Shown here: piece after piece, positions 33,500-42,611 of the stretch
Layout of the letters: each line of letters opens with the position of its first letter
Position numbering within the stretch: the first letter of the stretch is position 1
NCBI GenBank assembly: GCA_029261855.1
Contig: JAJDAN010000072.1
Coordinates: forward strand, 1-64,000
DNA from: Deltaproteobacteria bacterium
Lineage (GTDB): Bacteria; Myxococcota_A; UBA9160; UBA4427
Reading direction: 5' to 3'
DNA: 64,000 bases
The notes under the pieces: generated by a model
The model's input: the letters and a program-made list of their open reading frames with translations, nothing else
What the model was told of the DNA's origin: nothing
Database searches by the model: none
Program-made: the position numbers and the translations under genes

Positions 33500-35043
33500 G
33501 GCGACGGTGAAGCCGGCGCCGCGCTGCTCTCGGTGGCTTGGGGCGAGTCGATCCGGTCGAGTAGCTCCCGGGCCCGGGTGGCGGTCTCTCCTTCGTGGGA
33601 CCAGGCGAGGATGCGGTCGAGGAGCGGCAGCGCGTCGTCGTTTCGGTCGAGGCTGATGTAGGCCTCGGCGAGCATCAGCTGCACGCGGACGCTAGACGGC
33701 AGCAGGCGCAGGGCGTGCTCGAGGGTTTCGAGGCCGCCCGAAGCGTCCTCGCCCTTCTGCAAGAAGCTCTGGCCGTACATCGCGTAGGCCTCGGGCGCTC
33801 CGTCGTCCAGCTGGTAGGCCTGAACGAGACGACGACGACCCCGGCTGAGGAAGGCTCTGCGTTCTTCGTCATCGTCGGTCTTGCGCGCGCGCATCAACCA
33901 GTACTCGCCGTAGTCGAGGAAGTTGAGTGGGTCCTCCGGGTCGAGGGCGATGGCGCGCTCGTACTGCGACTCGGCCTCGTTCCATCGGCTTTCGAACGCG
34001 AGCACGTCGGCGAGGCCGGCGTGAGCCCGCGCGAGACCCGGGTCGTGGTCGAGTGCCTCCCGGAAGAAGAGCCCCGCCTTCGCCGGCATCTCCGACGCCA
34101 GGGACAGCTCCCCCAGTCGTTCGGCGACCTCGGCCCGCGGGAGGCGTCTCGTGTCGGTCTTGTCGCTCCATGTAAGCCGATCCGCACGCACGCCGAAGGG
34201 GGTGAAGGTTCCCGATGCGAGATGGGCGCGGACGGCCGCGTCGAGATCGGACACGCTCATGCCGAACGCCGCCAGGCAGGCCGCATCGACACTGTCGCCC
34301 GCCTCGATCCGGTCGAGATAGGTCTCGATCGAGCCGCCCAGCGCGACGGCGTGGTCGAGATCGCGGGTGAGGTAGTGGACGACGCCCCAGGACTCCGCGT
34401 AGAACATCGCGACCTGCGCGGCGGTCCAGCGCTGACTGCCGTCGTAGCTCAGGACCCGCTCGAGCGGAATCCAGGGCGTGGTGCGGATCTGTCGCAGGCG
34501 CAGCAGGGGCACGTTGCCCACTGCGACGTGCTCTCCCACCGGGCCGGTGGTTCTCAGCAGCTCGGCGAAGCCTTCGTCGTACCAGGTCGGATAGATGCGC
34601 GACGAACCGTTGCGGACCAGGAAGTGAACGTACTCGTGCCGCAGAACCTCGTCCGCGGCGACCGAGCCGTGGTCGAGAACGACCACGAAGTTCGCCCGCA
34701 GGGTCGGTCGGAAGTATCCGAGCACGTGCCTCGATCGGGGCAGGAACTGGCGGAAGGTGGCGGGGCTGTCGAAGAAGAACACCCGGGTGGGGACGCTCGA
34801 ATCCAGGGTGCGAGCACGCGTCATCACCAGCACGGCCGCCCGGAACAGCTCGAGGTTCCTGGCGAGCTCTTCGGTCGCGGATGCATCGAGATCGCTCGTG
34901 ATTGCGAAATGCTCGCTGCGAACCTCCACCCACTCGCGGTCGACCATCCAGGTAGCGGCACAGCCGGGCGCGCCGAGCAGCGCACAGCCGAGGACGAGGC
35001 ACCGGATCCGGTTCCGCGACGGGCGCGCGGCAGCCGAACTCAT
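33463..35043 (-). CDS. HExxH metalloprotease-like TPR lipoprotein
   Basis: A 526-residue exported protein. The N-terminal hydrophobic stretch ends in LGAPGC, a likely lipobox with Cys28. The middle carries a gluzincin-type zinc site: RHEYVH with His136, Glu137 and His140, then WYDEGFAEL with Glu157 as the third ligand, the layout of DUF1570-like peptidases. From about residue 310 several TPR repeats follow (AHAGLADVLAFESRWNEAE, AYAMYGQSFLQKGED). The ATG at 35043 overlaps the stop of the upstream ThuA-like gene as ATGA, so three genes on this strand are coupled. Target unknown; a periplasmic envelope peptidase is the natural inference. Confidence 0.8.
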   Translation of the reverse strand: MSSAAARPSRNRIRCLVLGCALLGAPGCAATWMVDREWVEVRSEHFAITSDLDASATEELARNLELFRAAVLVMTRARTLDSSVPTRVFFFDSPATFRQFLPRSRHVLGYFRPTLRANFVVVLDHGSVAADEVLRHEYVHFLVRNGSSRIYPTWYDEGFAELLRTTGPVGEHVAVGNVPLLRLRQIRTTPWIPLERVLSYDGSQRWTAAQVAMFYAESWGVVHYLTRDLDHAVALGGSIETYLDRIEAGDSVDAACLAAFGMSVSDLDAAVRAHLASGTFTPFGVRADRLTWSDKTDTRRLPRAEVAERLGELSLASEMPAKAGLFFREALDHDPGLARAHAGLADVLAFESRWNEAESQYERAIALDPEDPLNFLDYGEYWLMRARKTDDDEERRAFLSRGRRRLVQAYQLDDGAPEAYAMYGQSFLQKGEDASGGLETLEHALRLLPSSVRVQLMLAEAYISLDRNDDALPLLDRILAWSHEGETATRARELLDRIDSPQATESSAAPASPSPQVVQQSPSPSL

Positions 35044-36065
35044 GACCGGCACCGGGTCACGAGCCCGCCGGCCGCGAGCAACAGCGTCGCGCACAGGATC
35101 GCCGCGCCCGGCCCGAGTGCGGGCAATCCGATGGGAGGGCTTCCCGCCGCGTTCGCCGAATAGTAGATCGCGTTCGCCAGGATCTGGAAGTTGTTGCCGT
35201 CGAGGTCGTCGATGGCGTTGGGCTGGTACTCGCCGGGTTGGTAGACGATGACCCGGCCCGCCCAGGCGGGCTGCCGATGCTCGAAGCCGAGCAGATGCGT
35301 CGTGCCGGACTCGTCGTAGTCGCTGGCGAAGAGCACCGTGACGTCACCGGCGTTGCCGTTGATGTCGAAGCTGAGATAGCGCTCGTCGGGCGTGTTGTTG
35401 AAGAAGGCATAGCTGTCGGACGGAATCCCCCGCGCAGGGTCCGCATACGGGGTCGAGGCCGGGTACTCGATGCCGTTGGTGGTCACGAAATGCCCGGGTG
35501 CCACGTCGATGACGTTCTGTCCTTCGGCGGTGTTCCAGGGAACGGAGCCCGTCGCGGTGCCGCCGAGCAACGCCTGAAGGGATTCCTTGCCCGCGGTCTG
35601 GTAGACGCCGTGATGGAAGGACACGACACCGCCTCCCGCGATCAGGAACTGTTCGAGGGAGTCGACGAACGCCTGCTGCCGAAGAGCGCCGGATGCCCCG
35701 GTCGGGATGCGGTGGGCGAAGTACACGACCACGTCGTAGGCGTCCGGGCTCGCGGGCGGAAGCTCGAGCAAGGCCGTCGCGTCCTCCAGGTCGTCGGTGG
35801 CGATCTCGATCACGCCGCCGTTCGCGAGGTCGACGTTGAGTCCGCTGGCGGGATCGGTCAGGGCCGTCAGCAGGTCGCCAGGCTGGGTGAGGTCGGCGTC
35901 GGACAGGCCGTGGGGGTTCACCTCGTCGCTGACGATCAGGATGCGCAGGGGAAGGTGCGGCGGGAGCACGGCGGCGCTCCCCATGGACGAGAGCGTCGAG
36001 GACAGGACCGACAGGGTGAGCCCCCAGCCGAAGGCGAGCAGCGCGCTTCCGAAGCGGGGCTTCAA
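35040..36065 (-). CDS. exported ThuA-like protein with C-terminal sorting tail
   Basis: A 341-residue exported protein starting with TTG at 36065, supported by GGAGG four bases upstream and a TTGA overlap with the preceding regulator's stop. An N-terminal signal of about 30 residues (LLAFGWGLTLSVLSSTLSS) is followed by a class I glutamine-amidotransferase/ThuA-like fold: LRILIVSDEVNPHG, DVVVYFAH, QFLIAGGGVVSFHHGVYQ, and VIVYQPGEYQ. ThuA-like domains occur in sugar utilisation and surface proteins. The C-terminus LPALGPGAAILCATLLLAAGG then TRCRS resembles an IPTL/PEP-CTERM-like transmembrane sorting tail. Function unknown. Confidence 0.75.
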   Translation of the reverse strand: MKPRFGSALLAFGWGLTLSVLSSTLSSMGSAAVLPPHLPLRILIVSDEVNPHGLSDADLTQPGDLLTALTDPASGLNVDLANGGVIEIATDDLEDATALLELPPASPDAYDVVVYFAHRIPTGASGALRQQAFVDSLEQFLIAGGGVVSFHHGVYQTAGKESLQALLGGTATGSVPWNTAEGQNVIDVAPGHFVTTNGIEYPASTPYADPARGIPSDSYAFFNNTPDERYLSFDINGNAGDVTVLFASDYDESGTTHLLGFEHRQPAWAGRVIVYQPGEYQPNAIDDLDGNNFQILANAIYYSANAAGSPPIGLPALGPGAAILCATLLLAAGGLVTRCRS

Positions 36066-37615
36066 CGATCCTCCAATGTCGCGAGGGCTTTGGTGGTTCG
36101 CTCCTCGGCGGGCCGCGACTCGACCCGTTGGCACAGAGCGAGTGCCCGCTCGAGCAGTGATCGCGCCTCGTCGAGCCGCCCGGCCTGGGCGGCGAGCCGG
36201 CCGAGGAGCAGGTCGGTCGGTCCCATGCAGAAGCTCGCGCGAGGAGAGACGATCAGACGCCCGCTGAACGGGGCAAGGTGATCCTCGATCCAGCCGACCC
36301 GCGCCGCGTCTCCGAAGGCGCAGCAGAGCTCGGCGAGGTGAGCGAGGGTGACGGCCGAGACGAAATCGCCGTCGATGTCTCGAAAGCCACCCGCGGCCAG
36401 GCCCTCGTACTCGGCGCGGGCTTCCGCCAGCGCGCCGGTCTCCAGCTCGGCACGCGCCAGCGCCGCCCGCCAGACGGGCAGCTCTCCCCCTGCAGCGACG
36501 AACTGCCGCAGCAGCGGCAGGATCTCGGCCAGGCGCCCCTGCTCGTGACGCAGCCACAAGAGCGGCCCGCCGAGGTACTGGAAGACGTGCTGGCCGCCTT
36601 CCGGAAAGCGAGCGATCTCGCGCAGGATCGCGCGTTCGGCCGCGGGCAGGTCGCCGCGATGGAGCAGCAGCAGCGTGCGGACCCGGGCGGACCACACCAG
36701 CGAATGCTCTTCGGCGAGCAGGCCGATGGCGTCCGCCTCGGACTCGACGGCGGCGAGATCAGCAGCTTCCATGGCGTCGTGGGCGACCTGCTCGCGTGCC
36801 CACAGTTCGGTCTGCGCGACACCGCCGCGCCGAGCATGTTCGACGGCGCGCTCGGCGTGGCGGCGTCGTTCTTCCGCACGTTCGGGGCCTTCGCACTGCA
36901 TGTGCTCGATCAACTCGACCCAGGCGAGCACCTCGACCGCGCCTGCCTTCTCGGCGAGCGCGCGGGCGGCTCGAATGGCCGCGCGGCTCTTGCCGGGATT
37001 GCGCGACCAGTAGAGCTGATAGGCCTGGCGCGAGAGCAGGGCCGCGCGCAACGGCGCGTCGCCGGCTTCGAGCGCTTCGAGGGTCTCGTTCGTCAGGGTC
37101 AACCATTCGCGGTCGACGCGTCCGTGCAGCATCAGGTCCGACGCCCAGACGAGCGCGCGGGCTCGCTGGGGCGCGTTCTCGGCGACCGGCGTCAAGCGCG
37201 CGAGCTGGAGCGCCTGGCTGCGCGCCTCGGCGATGCGGCCCGACGTGTAGAGGTCTTCGATCGCCTCGAGGGTCGGTCGACCGATTCCCGAATGGGCGTC
37301 CTCTCGGACTTCCACCGGTGCCACCCAACGCAACCCCTGCCCCGGCAGGGTGCGGATCACCGCCTGGCGTCGGCCGTCGTCTCCCAGGACCGCGCGTGCC
37401 TCCTTGACGATTCGGTAGAGAGCGTCACGGGACACGCGTACGCCAGGCCACAGGGCCGCGAGGACGTCGTCGTGAGAGACCAGGCGTCCATCCGCCTCGA
37501 CGAGCAGGAAGACGAGGCGCCGTACCTTCGTCTCCGCTGGCACCACCTGCTCGCCCCGGCGGATCTCTCCCCGGGATGGGTCGATCTCGATGTCGCGGAG
37601 CCAGAAGGTACGCAT
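36062..37615 (-). CDS. winged-helix transcriptional regulator with TPR-like C-terminus
   Basis: A 517-residue regulator. Residues 1-100 are an OmpR/CadC-type winged helix: FWLRDIEIDPSRGEIRRG, then LVSHDDVLAALWPGV and a recognition helix VSRDALYRIVKEARAVLG, ending in the wing PGQGLRWV. No receiver domain or membrane segment is present. From about 110 to 515 the sequence is alpha-helical, Ala/Arg/Glu-rich and TPR-like, as in SARP and MalT-style regulators, so a protein or ligand may be sensed there. It overlaps the ThuA-like gene by four bases and heads the three-gene operon. It diverges from the propeller PEP-CTERM gene at 37754 across 138 bases and could control it as well as itself. Confidence 0.85.
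   Translation of the reverse strand: MRTFWLRDIEIDPSRGEIRRGEQVVPAETKVRRLVFLLVEADGRLVSHDDVLAALWPGVRVSRDALYRIVKEARAVLGDDGRRQAVIRTLPGQGLRWVAPVEVREDAHSGIGRPTLEAIEDLYTSGRIAEARSQALQLARLTPVAENAPQRARALVWASDLMLHGRVDREWLTLTNETLEALEAGDAPLRAALLSRQAYQLYWSRNPGKSRAAIRAARALAEKAGAVEVLAWVELIEHMQCEGPERAEERRRHAERAVEHARRGGVAQTELWAREQVAHDAMEAADLAAVESEADAIGLLAEEHSLVWSARVRTLLLLHRGDLPAAERAILREIARFPEGGQHVFQYLGGPLLWLRHEQGRLAEILPLLRQFVAAGGELPVWRAALARAELETGALAEARAEYEGLAAGGFRDIDGDFVSAVTLAHLAELCCAFGDAARVGWIEDHLAPFSGRLIVSPRASFCMGPTDLLLGRLAAQAGRLDEARSLLERALALCQRVESRPAEERTTKALATLEDR
36070..36074 (-). promoter_or_regulatory. Shine-Dalgarno deciding a TTG start
   Basis: GGAGG on the minus strand, four bases before TTG at 36065. 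It lies inside the end of the upstream regulator gene. Together with the TTGA stop/start overlap it supports TTG as the start of the ThuA-like gene. Confidence 0.75.
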
Positions 37616-37753
37616 GGAGTCAGAAATCAGATCCGCGGATGAGGTATCAGGCGAACATCAGACGGGGACAAGAATCGTCCAGATACGATCCTCCGTCGAG
37701 CCACGCCGTCTGGAAGCGAGGGCAGCGAAAACAGGCTCGACGAGGAGAGCCTC

Positions 37754-40486
37754 ATGGCGCAGTTCGGCGGACGGCGCACTTTTCGGATCGGTGTGCTGGC
37801 GATCGTCTTCGTCGGCCTAGCAACCAGCGCCCGCTCACAGCTCGCGGAGACCGGCGACCTGTTGGTGGCGGACGCGGGCGCCGACACGGTCTTCGTGGTC
37901 GACGTCAATACCGGGGACCAGAGCGTGTTGGCTTCGGGCGCGCCGCTCTCGGACCCGTCCGGGATCGCCGTCGATTCCACCACGGGACTGATCTACGTCA
38001 GCGACCGCAGCGCGGGACCGGGGGGTATCGGCGCCCTCATCGAGATCGATCCGCTCGACGGATCGATGCGGGTTGCGAGTTCTGGCGATCAGCTCGCCAT
38101 GTCCGAGGACGTGGTCGTGAACGGGAGCTCCGGTCAGATCGCCGTGATCGACGGGTTGTCCGGTCTGGTCGTCATCGATCCGGACAGCGGGGACCAGACG
38201 ATCATTTCCGACCAGACGGGCAGCGGGATCACACGCCTCGCACTCTTCGGCGCGCCGCGCTCGGCGGACGCCATCGCCATCGATCCGGGTCCGCTCGAGT
38301 TGCGCCGCATCCTCACGAATGGCGACACGCTGCTCGTGGGTCAGGCAGGGAGCTTCCAGGTGCCAACGGGCATCACGACACGGGGGCCGCTCGCGGACTT
38401 CGCCATGGTCGCCGATGCCGGAAACCCGAGCCTGGGCGACGGACAGGTGATCGAGGTCCGCATCACGAACTTCTCGGAAGCCAACCCCGAGGCCAACCAA
38501 CGTGTGGTCGCGTCCGGGGTGCATCTCGTTGACCCCCTCGATCTCGAAACGGACCCTGCTGGGGTTTTCCTCTACGTCATCGATCCGGGAGCGGCGGCGG
38601 GCGCGGGTGCCGTGATCCGCGTGGACTCCGACACGGGCGATCAGGTGCTGCTGAGTTCGGGCGATCTCTTCGTGGACCCGACTGCGATCGAGCTCTTTCC
38701 CGTCGTGAATTCGGACCGCATCTTTGCGCCGCTGTACGTGGCCGATTCGTCCGCTGCAGAGATCCTCCTCGTCGACCGGGTCACGGGTGAGCAGACCGTT
38801 GTCGCGACCGGAGACCTGCTGGTCGAGCCGAGCGCCGTCCTCGCCGTCCCGGGCAGCACGGACCTGTTCGTCGCCGACCGCCGCGCCGCAGCTGCAGGCG
38901 CCGTCATTCACGTCGACGCCGATAGCGGCCTCCAGACGCCGGTCGCGTCCGGTGGGAACCTCGGCAACCCCGAAGCGCTCGTGCGGCTTCCGGGAGGTGA
39001 CCTGCTCGTGGCCGATGCCCTCGGCCCCGGGCTGATCCGCGTCGATCCGACCACCGGAAATCAGAGCGTGATCGCAGGCGTTCCGCCGACCCTCGTGGGC
39101 GTCGCCGTGACGGGGGACGGAGAGGTCTACGGTCTGCAGGCCCTGCCGCCGACGGTGGTGCGCATCGATCTCGCCGGGGGCGGCACGGATACCGTCGGGT
39201 CCGGTGTCGATCTCGGTAGCCCCGTCGACCTCGTGGCGGAGGCCAGCGGCTCGCTGATCGTCCTCGACTCCGGGGGTTCGATCATCCGCCTGGACCCGGA
39301 CGCCTACGACAACGGGAGTCCTTCCGCGAACCAGGTGGTGCTCTCGACCGGGGGTGAATTCGTGGCGCCGACGGGCATCGGCGTCGCCCCGGACGGCAGC
39401 TTCTTCGTGACGGACCCGTCCGCCGCATCCGGAGCCGGTGCGCTGTTGCGCGTTTCACCGTTTGGCGGCGCACAGCCCGTCGTTTCCATGGGCGGTCTCT
39501 TCGTGAACCCGGCGGCGGTTGCATCGGGCCGAGCGATTCCCGGGCCCGGAGACATCCTGGTGGCCGATGCCCTTCAAGACGCCATCGTGCTCATCGACCC
39601 GGACACCGGGGACCAGCGGGTCGTCACGCAGTTCGGGCTCCTGTCGTTCCCCGACGGCATCGCGATCGACCTCGACGGAAGCCTGCTCGTCGCCGAAGCC
39701 AACAACAACCTGCTGCTGCGAGTCGACCTCGAGACCGGGGCGCAGACGGTGGTGGCGTCCGGGCCCGACCTGCCGGATCCCCGCGCCGTCGCGGTGCGAG
39801 GCGACGGCGCGATCTTCGTCGGCAGCCGCGTCGCCCCGTTCCCGGTGGCTCGCGTCGACCCGGCGACCGGCGGCACGATGGTGATCGCGAGCAACAGCCC
39901 GGGAGAGACGCGCTTCAACGGAATGCAGAAGCTCGTCGTCGATCCCGACAGTGGCGACCTCTTCGTTTCCACCAACGTAGTCGGCTTCAACGTAAGCGGA
40001 GACGCGCTGCTGAGACTCGACCCGGACACCCTGCCGCTGCCCGCAATGCCCGACACGATCCTCGACGGCGAGCCCCTCGAGTCGGCGAACGAGATGGTCG
40101 TCGACCCGGACACGGGCGACATCTTCGTCGCGAACAACCTCGACATCTTGCGCGTCGATCCGGTCACCGGCGACGCGACGATCGTCTCGGAGGGTGGACT
40201 CTTCGACCGGGTTGCTGGTCTCGCGATGGAGGCGGACGGCATGCTCGTCGGGGCGACGGTGTTCGGCGACTCGGTCGTGCGCGTCGACCCGCAGACGGGA
40301 GCCCAGGAGCTGGTGTCCTACTCGAACGTGCTGCGACAGCCCCAGGGCATCGCAGTCGTCCCGGCACCGGAGCCCGGGGCGGTCGTGCTGGCCGGAATCG
40401 CCCTCGCAGTGGTTGCGGCGCTGGGCGGCAGGCGACGGCCAGCGGGGGCCGCGGGACGCACGGTGTGTGCCCGCCGTCAGCGCTGA
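37754..40486 (+). CDS. beta-propeller repeat protein with PEP-CTERM tail
   Basis: A 910-residue exported protein. Residues 1-28 are a signal peptide. The body is a long run of propeller-like units of about 45-50 residues with the theme GDLLVADA...VFVVDVNTGDQSVLASGA.LSDPSGIAVD, similar to NHL/Vgb-type lyase-like propellers; many repeats carry Asp-rich loops that may bind calcium. The C-terminus reads APEPGAVVLAGIALAVVAA then GGRRRPAG, a PEP-CTERM sorting signal for an exosortase, followed by an unusual basic extension of about 20 residues. The ATG follows GAGGAGAG. It diverges from the winged-helix regulator and overlaps the convergent FkbM gene by ten bases. It probably forms surface or matrix material. 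Confidence 0.82.
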   Translation: MAQFGGRRTFRIGVLAIVFVGLATSARSQLAETGDLLVADAGADTVFVVDVNTGDQSVLASGAPLSDPSGIAVDSTTGLIYVSDRSAGPGGIGALIEIDPLDGSMRVASSGDQLAMSEDVVVNGSSGQIAVIDGLSGLVVIDPDSGDQTIISDQTGSGITRLALFGAPRSADAIAIDPGPLELRRILTNGDTLLVGQAGSFQVPTGITTRGPLADFAMVADAGNPSLGDGQVIEVRITNFSEANPEANQRVVASGVHLVDPLDLETDPAGVFLYVIDPGAAAGAGAVIRVDSDTGDQVLLSSGDLFVDPTAIELFPVVNSDRIFAPLYVADSSAAEILLVDRVTGEQTVVATGDLLVEPSAVLAVPGSTDLFVADRRAAAAGAVIHVDADSGLQTPVASGGNLGNPEALVRLPGGDLLVADALGPGLIRVDPTTGNQSVIAGVPPTLVGVAVTGDGEVYGLQALPPTVVRIDLAGGGTDTVGSGVDLGSPVDLVAEASGSLIVLDSGGSIIRLDPDAYDNGSPSANQVVLSTGGEFVAPTGIGVAPDGSFFVTDPSAASGAGALLRVSPFGGAQPVVSMGGLFVNPAAVASGRAIPGPGDILVADALQDAIVLIDPDTGDQRVVTQFGLLSFPDGIAIDLDGSLLVAEANNNLLLRVDLETGAQTVVASGPDLPDPRAVAVRGDGAIFVGSRVAPFPVARVDPATGGTMVIASNSPGETRFNGMQKLVVDPDSGDLFVSTNVVGFNVSGDALLRLDPDTLPLPAMPDTILDGEPLESANEMVVDPDTGDIFVANNLDILRVDPVTGDATIVSEGGLFDRVAGLAMEADGMLVGATVFGDSVVRVDPQTGAQELVSYSNVLRQPQGIAVVPAPEPGAVVLAGIALAVVAALGGRRRPAGAAGRTVCARRQR

Positions 40487-41361
40487 CCGGCGTCCTCCCC
40501 CTTCGGCGGGTTCTCCGGAACGGTGGGTGCGCAGTCCTGCGCGGCCTTGCACGTGTAGTACCAGTTGCGGTCGTCGTACTCGAGGTACTTGTCGATGCGC
40601 TCGTATCCGTGCTTCTCGAAGTACTGCGCGATCGCTTCCTTGTTCGAGGGGAAGGCCTCGATCCCGACGAGCTGAGGGCGGAAGCGGTCGATGTCGAAGC
40701 CGGCCAGCGCCGCCGGCTCGCTGCCCTCGATGTCCATGGAAAGGAAGTCGATCTTGCCGACGCCCTCGCGGTCGAGCAGCGTGTCCAGGGTCGTCGTGGG
40801 AACCAGGATCTCGGTGACCGACAGCACGTCGAACTTCTCGTCGATCATCTCGGCGCGCGCCTTGTCCGTCGTCGAGCCGATGTCGCCGGTCAAGCGGTAG
40901 AAGGGCTCCTCGGCACCGGTGTGATCCGTCACGATGAACGCGAAGAAGCGCGTGCGCGGGCGATGGGTCGCGTAGTCGGCGGCCCAGCTCTCCAGGGCAT
41001 CGACGGCGATGCCCGACCAGCCCAGGTGATCTTCCAGGAAGAACGTCATGCTGCCCTTGCGATAGTGGGCGGCGCCGACGTCGAGGAAGAAGCCGTCCCG
41101 GCGGTCGCGCAAGAAGTGGCGGATGACGGCCCGCTGTCTGCCGTTCGGGTTGAAGGCCGGCTTCGTCGCCCGGTCGAGAAGTGCCTGCCACTCTGCGTCG
41201 CTCCCGGGCGTGTTCAGGGGCGGCGCGCTCGGAGACGGTGCGTTCGGAGAGGGCGTGTCGGGAGAAGGCGCGTCCGGCGAGTCGGCGCCTGCGACGCCGG
41301 CCACGAGCAGCGCGAGAATCAGGCAGATCCAGATCGCGGGGGAAGCCCCGTACTTCGGCAT
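40477..41361 (-). CDS. exported FkbM-type methyltransferase-fold protein
   Basis: A 294-residue protein with a signal peptide at 1-26 (WICLILALLVAGVAGA) and a Pro/Ser/Asp linker made of PSPDTPSPNAPSP-like repeats at 29-50. An FkbM methyltransferase domain then follows: FFLDVGAAHYRKGS at 91-104 is the SAM-binding loop, AVDALESW is motif I-beta2, and DFLSMDIEGSEPAAL is the conserved FkbM motif. The domain looks intact, yet the signal peptide implies a periplasmic or surface location, where SAM is absent. It converges on the propeller gene, overlapping by ten bases. It is the second exported methyltransferase-fold protein in the window. Confidence 0.82.
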   Translation of the reverse strand: MPKYGASPAIWICLILALLVAGVAGADSPDAPSPDTPSPNAPSPSAPPLNTPGSDAEWQALLDRATKPAFNPNGRQRAVIRHFLRDRRDGFFLDVGAAHYRKGSMTFFLEDHLGWSGIAVDALESWAADYATHRPRTRFFAFIVTDHTGAEEPFYRLTGDIGSTTDKARAEMIDEKFDVLSVTEILVPTTTLDTLLDREGVGKIDFLSMDIEGSEPAALAGFDIDRFRPQLVGIEAFPSNKEAIAQYFEKHGYERIDKYLEYDDRNWYYTCKAAQDCAPTVPENPPKGEDAGQR

Positions 41362-41489
41362 GCGCGGGACAAGCTATGGGAACGAACGCAGGGGGGCAAC
41401 GCGGGCTCGTCAGACCAGGGCGAATTGGCTTGACTTCGGCGCGGAGCCGAATCACGTTTGACACCAGGAAGAGACGAGGGAGGCAGACC

Positions 41490-42611
41490 ATGGGCGTCGC
41501 GGTCGTCGTGGGAACCCAGAAGGGGGTGGTGATCCTATCGAGTCAGGATCGTCGGAGCTGGGAGACTTCACCCCTGCTGCTCAAGGGCTGGTTGGTGACC
41601 GCAGCGGCGCGGGACGAAGCCGGCCGCAACTATCTGGCGGTCACCCACGACGTCTGGGGTGCGACGGTCATGGCCAGCGACGATCTCGAGAACTGGGAAC
41701 AGCTCGAAGGTGCGCCGCGCTACCCGGCTGGGCTGACCGGGAACGAGTCCCATCTTCGCGTCGTCGGCGCCATGGATCCGATGGGGCAGTTCAAGGACGG
41801 TGCGCGCTACGTCGACCAGATCTGGAAGCTGCACGCCGCCCACGGGTCGCTCTACGCGGGCGTCTCCGAAGCGGGCTTGTTCCGCAGTGACGACCAGGGC
41901 AAGACCTGGGAAAGCGCGCCCGGGCTCGACACGCATTCGACGCGGCCCGATTGGCTGGCCGGTTTCGGGGGTCTGTGTGCGCATTCCGTCCTGACCGACG
42001 CGCGCAACCGCGACCGGCTGTGGGTCGGGATCTCGTCGGCGGGCGTCTTCCGTTCGGAAGACGGCGGACGCTCGTTCGTGATGGCGAACGAAGGCGTGGA
42101 CAAGAGCGAAGGGTACTGCGTGCACTCGCTGGCCCACGACCCCATCGATCCCGACGTGATCTACCGCCAGGACCACCGCGGCGTCTACCGCACCCGGGAC
42201 GGAGGCGACAGCTGGCAGCTGATCGAGAACGGCCTCCCCTCTTCCGAGCTCACCGACGGCCATCGCTGCTCGTTTGGCTTCGCGATCGGGATGGACACGA
42301 CGAGCGGACGCATCTTCACGCTGCCCATCGAGGGCGATTCGTTCCGCTTCCCACACGGCGGGCGGCTCGCCGTGTACGCGAGCGACGACCAGGGAGATTC
42401 CTGGCAGGAGCTGTCGAACGGGTTGCCGCAGGACTTCTTCGGGAATGTCTTGCGCGGTGCCATGGACGTCGATTCGGGCGACCCGTGCGGGGTCTACTTC
42501 GGCTCGACGTCCGGCTGCGTCTACGGAAGCCACGACCGCGGCGAGTCGTGGCAGGAGCTGGCGCGCTCGCTGCCCAAGGTGCTGTGCGTCGAGGCGTTCG
42601 AGACCGACTGA
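41490..42611 (+). CDS. BNR/Asp-box beta-propeller protein
   Basis: A 373-residue propeller protein of the BNR/sortilin-like type, lacking a signal peptide. Asp-box-like repeats recur: SDDLENWEQL, SDDQGKTWESA, SEDGGRSFVM, TRDGGDSWQLI, SDDQGDSWQEL and SHDRGESWQEL. The sialidase catalytic arginine triad is not evident, so enzymatic activity is doubtful. The ATG at 41490 follows GGGAGG. The stop TGA overlaps the ATG of the MoaD-like gene by one base, a tight pair. The two products probably act together; I infer that the propeller is a scaffold or substrate of sulfur-carrier-type chemistry, with no direct proof. Confidence 0.85.
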   Translation: MGVAVVVGTQKGVVILSSQDRRSWETSPLLLKGWLVTAAARDEAGRNYLAVTHDVWGATVMASDDLENWEQLEGAPRYPAGLTGNESHLRVVGAMDPMGQFKDGARYVDQIWKLHAAHGSLYAGVSEAGLFRSDDQGKTWESAPGLDTHSTRPDWLAGFGGLCAHSVLTDARNRDRLWVGISSAGVFRSEDGGRSFVMANEGVDKSEGYCVHSLAHDPIDPDVIYRQDHRGVYRTRDGGDSWQLIENGLPSSELTDGHRCSFGFAIGMDTTSGRIFTLPIEGDSFRFPHGGRLAVYASDDQGDSWQELSNGLPQDFFGNVLRGAMDVDSGDPCGVYFGSTSGCVYGSHDRGESWQELARSLPKVLCVEAFETD

